A stretch of DNA of 7,086 nucleotides from CAXBYZ01 sp043826085 (GTDB lineage: Bacteria; Patescibacteriota; Microgenomatia; UBA1400; CG1-02-47-37). Under the pieces are notes generated by a model. It worked only from the letters and a program-made list of their open reading frames with translations, did no database searches and was not told the origin of the DNA. Below are positions 5,585-7,086 of the stretch, in pieces. A program made the translations under genes and the position numbers. The stretch spans positions 1 to 7,086 of the forward strand of contig JBDRQW010000095.1 in the NCBI GenBank assembly GCA_043826085.1. Reading direction: 5' to 3'. Position 1 is the stretch's first letter. Each line of letters opens with the position of its first letter.

Positions 5585-5608
5585 GCCCAGAAAGACTGGG
5601 CTTTTTAT
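5585..5608 (+). terminator. Intrinsic terminator after the RAYT gene
   Basis: GCCCAG (5585-5590) pairs with CTGGGC (5596-5601) around the loop AAAGA, followed directly by TTTTTATT. It would end transcription coming through dinB and the transposase, and insulate the secretion cluster. Confidence 0.85.
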
Positions 5609-5649
5609 TATGCAAGCAATCAGTATTAAAAAAACTATAAATTAATTCT

Positions 5650-5673
5650 ACCGACGTTTGGTCGGTTTTTTAT
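5650..5673 (+). terminator. Second intrinsic terminator, or attenuator, just before the TasA-like cluster
   Basis: ACCGAC (5650-5655) pairs with GGTCGGT-side bases GTCGGT (5661-5666) around GTTTG, followed by TTTTTATT. It ends immediately before the ribosome site AAAGGAGGTG (5675-5684) of the next gene. The only -10-like box nearby is TATAAA (5636-5641), with no good -35. Transcripts of the cluster must therefore either start right at this hairpin or read through it, so it could act as an attenuator or as a 5' stabilising hairpin. Confidence 0.7.
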
Positions 5674-5694
5674 TAAAGGAGGTGAAAAATAAAT

Positions 5695-6267
5695 ATGAAG
5701 AAAATACTTTTAAGTATTTTTGCTATTACTACTATTATAAGTTTGGTTGGTGGTGCTGTTTATGCTGCCTTTTCCAACAAAGCAACCAGTGGACCTAACA
5801 CTTTTGCTACAGGTAATGCTGATTTAAAAATTGCCATTGATACAGATAAAGATGGAACTAAAAGTGCTTGGGATGATTCAACCGCTCCCGCATTTCCGGA
5901 AAGATGGACTAATCTTTATCCGGGTTGGGAAGATTCCTATTGGATTTATTTAAAGAATGAAAGCAGTTCGCCAATTACTTTAAAAATTCTACCAACAGTT
6001 GATATCACCGATTATGATATTGCAGATTTGTGGGACGATGTTTATATGGAAATTACCTGGCTAGGTGGTGGTAATTCAACTGGTAAGTATAGTTTAAGAG
6101 CGTGGACAACAAATGCAGGTACTTACTTAGAGCCAACTTTAGCCAAAGGCGCTGAAGCCGGTCCATGGGTGGTTAATTTTAGTATATCTGAAAATGCCGG
6201 CAATGAAATTAAAGACGGTAACATTGTTTTTGATTTAATTTTTGACGGCATTCAGGTAATAAATTAA
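5695..6267 (+). CDS. TasA/camelysin-like secreted protein with SipW-type signal peptide (first of pair)
   Basis: The 190-residue protein starts with MKKILLSIFAITTIISL, then GGAVYAAFSNKATSGPNTFA, the pattern of SipW-dependent signal peptides as in Bacillus TasA and camelysin. By comparison with TasA, cleavage is likely between Ala24 and Ala25. The mature part keeps the family layout: TGNADLKIAI, then NLYPGWEDSYWIYLKNESSSPITLKIL (73-99), matching the LKPGD...F.NNGS...I segment of TasA, then a Trp-rich beta domain. DTDKDGTKSAWD (49-60) resembles a calcium-binding loop. It is expected outside the cell, as a fibre-forming, matrix or surface-coat protein; enzymatic protease activity has been claimed for camelysin, but no protease motif is visible here. 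The start is fixed by AAAGGAGGTG (5675-5684). The next gene, a divergent relative, follows after 68 bases with no terminator between, so the two are probably co-transcribed. Confidence 0.82.
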   Translation: MKKILLSIFAITTIISLVGGAVYAAFSNKATSGPNTFATGNADLKIAIDTDKDGTKSAWDDSTAPAFPERWTNLYPGWEDSYWIYLKNESSSPITLKILPTVDITDYDIADLWDDVYMEITWLGGGNSTGKYSLRAWTTNAGTYLEPTLAKGAEAGPWVVNFSISENAGNEIKDGNIVFDLIFDGIQVIN

Positions 6268-6335
6268 AAAACCTTACTGCAAACCTGCCCATTTTTATTA
6301 AAAATTTAGTTTTATTTGAAAGAAGGTGAAAAAAT

Positions 6336-6899
6336 ATGACAAAAAGAATAATTTTAAGTTTAGCAATGATTGCTTTAACAATTGCCGGCGTAACCAGCGC
6401 CACTGTAGCTTATTTTAGTGATACAGCAATCAGCACCGGAAATACATTTACTATGGGAACGGTAGAAGTAGAACACATTGACGGACTACCTTTTCTATTT
6501 GAAAATATGATTCCGGGCGAGCAAAAAGAATCAGAGATTATAATAGTTGAAAATACCGGATCGATGCCTATTGACCTTTATGTTGGCCAGAAAGCCACAA
6601 GTGGTACCGGTGATTTTAAGGATGTTGTTGATTATGCCATTAACGAAGTTCTAGGGAATGGAACATTTGTAAAAACTTGGATTAATTGGCAGCATGTTAG
6701 TTTTCTTTTCAGCACTTGGAATAAAGTTGGAGAAAATATACCGACTGGCGAGTTTAGGTATTACAAAGTGTATGTAAAACCACTTGATACGATGGAGAAT
6801 GAACATCAAGGAGATAGTGCAATAACTGATGTGTTTATTCATGCTGTTCAAGCTGGATATTCAGCGCCAAGCACAGAGCCTTGGATATATACACCATAA
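6336..6899 (+). CDS. TasA/camelysin-like secreted protein with SipW-type signal peptide (second of pair)
   Basis: The 187-residue protein begins MTKRIILSLAMIALTIAG and then ATVAYFSDTAISTGNTFTMG, a near-textbook SipW-type signal region (A-y-FSDtA...GNtf..G). Cleavage is likely after Ala25. NMIPGEQKESEIIIVENTGSMPIDLYV (58-83) aligns with the TasA strand pair (PGD...NNGS...I). The rest is beta-rich, with several Trp residues and no cysteine. It probably assembles with, or beside, the product of the preceding gene outside the cell as minor and major fibre or coat components; which one is major cannot be told. The ribosome site AGAAGGTG (6321-6328) sits seven bases before the ATG. A large hairpin separates it from the signal peptidase gene downstream. 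The two proteins are clearly the same family but too different to be a recent duplication. Confidence 0.85.
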   Translation: MTKRIILSLAMIALTIAGVTSATVAYFSDTAISTGNTFTMGTVEVEHIDGLPFLFENMIPGEQKESEIIIVENTGSMPIDLYVGQKATSGTGDFKDVVDYAINEVLGNGTFVKTWINWQHVSFLFSTWNKVGENIPTGEFRYYKVYVKPLDTMENEHQGDSAITDVFIHAVQAGYSAPSTEPWIYTP

Positions 6900-6921
6900 T
6901 AAACGTATTTAATGCTTTTTC

Positions 6922-6966
6922 GGTTGCTTAAAAAGGGCTTTTAACATAAGCCTGATTTAAGCAACC
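6922..6966 (+). promoter_or_regulatory. Long hairpin between the TasA-like gene and the signal peptidase gene
   Basis: GGTTGCTTAAA (6922-6932) pairs perfectly with TTTAAGCAACC (6956-6966). Inside, after a 2x2 mismatch, GGGCTT pairs with AAGCCT (one G-U) around a 7-base loop. No T-run follows, so it is not a standard intrinsic terminator on this strand. It could be an RNA processing or stabilising hairpin that keeps the substrate gene more abundant than the peptidase gene. Confidence 0.7.
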
Positions 6967-6983
6967 AATAAAGGTTTTAAATT

Positions 6984-7086
6984 ATGATTAATAAAAAACT
7001 TAAAAAAATAGGCAATATTCTTCAATCAATAATTACCGTGGTTTTAATTTTAGTGGTTTTACTTCTTATTTTTACAGCCTTTAATC
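6984..7086 (+). CDS. Probable SipW-like signal peptidase I, N-terminal fragment
   Basis: Only 34 codons are in the window: MINKKLKKIGNILQS followed by IITVVLILVVLLLIF. A short basic start followed by one hydrophobic helix is how signal peptidase I of the SipW (ER-type) group begins, and the KKIGNIL opening is common in that family. The catalytic Ser and the acid/His-containing motifs would lie past the window end, so identity rests mainly on context: two substrates with SipW-type signal peptides directly upstream. AAAGG (6970-6974) serves as ribosome site, nine bases before the ATG. It would sit in the cytoplasmic membrane with its active site outside and cut both TasA-like precursors. Any other single-helix membrane protein would look the same so far. 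Confidence 0.6.
   Translation, partial: MINKKLKKIGNILQSIITVVLILVVLLLIFTAFN

Overview
This AT-rich window has every recognisable gene on the + strand. It looks like a bacterium with a small genome, most plausibly a member of the Candidate Phyla Radiation (Patescibacteria, Microgenomates-like). That assignment is inference. It rests on compact gene packing, some genes with very strong AAAGGAGGTG ribosome sites beside others with none, a RAYT-type transposase, a SipW/TasA-like secretion cluster, and TGA used as a normal stop. A low-GC Firmicute is not excluded.

Layout. Bases 1-585 hold the 3' part of a restriction-endonuclease-fold (PD-(D/E)xK, Mrr-like) protein. A three-copy TTGCAA array then leads into a Fic-family AMP-transferase gene (637-1611) with an intact active site, an intact self-inhibitory motif and a C-terminal winged helix. 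Next is a self-contained transcription unit for an 83-residue acidic Pro/Val/Thr-rich protein that has no basic residues (1680-1931), with a strong ribosome site and an intrinsic terminator. A major-facilitator transporter follows (2036-3277), then a small unknown protein (3343-3603) overlapping a Y-family DNA polymerase gene, dinB (3578-4822), then a RAYT (REP-associated tyrosine transposase, HUH family) gene (4835-5485). After two intrinsic terminators comes an export cluster: two TasA/camelysin-like secreted proteins with SipW-type signal peptides (5695-6267 and 6336-6899), and the start of what is probably their dedicated signal peptidase (6984 to the window end).

The most striking structure is a family of palindromic repeats between 1989 and 5522, around the RAYT gene. 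Three 43-bp copies share the arms ATTTAAAGTT/AACTTTAAAT and a GC-rich core. Two identical 23-bp copies lack the core. The copies lie in coding sequence or touch gene ends. One forms the last codons and the stop of the transporter, one encodes most of the last ten residues of DinB, one lies inside the RAYT gene itself, one supplies the RAYT stop, and one takes the place of a ribosome site in front of the transporter. Two of the long copies share a further 13-bp block at the same offset. The picture is a RAYT with its REP-like elements, in which the elements have become part of proteins, as Rickettsia palindromic elements do.

How the genes work together: the two TasA-like proteins and the signal peptidase form a coherent surface-export unit. 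The small protein and DinB overlap and are probably translationally coupled. RAYT and the palindromes form a second functional pair. The nuclease, the Fic protein and the acidic protein show no clear link to each other.
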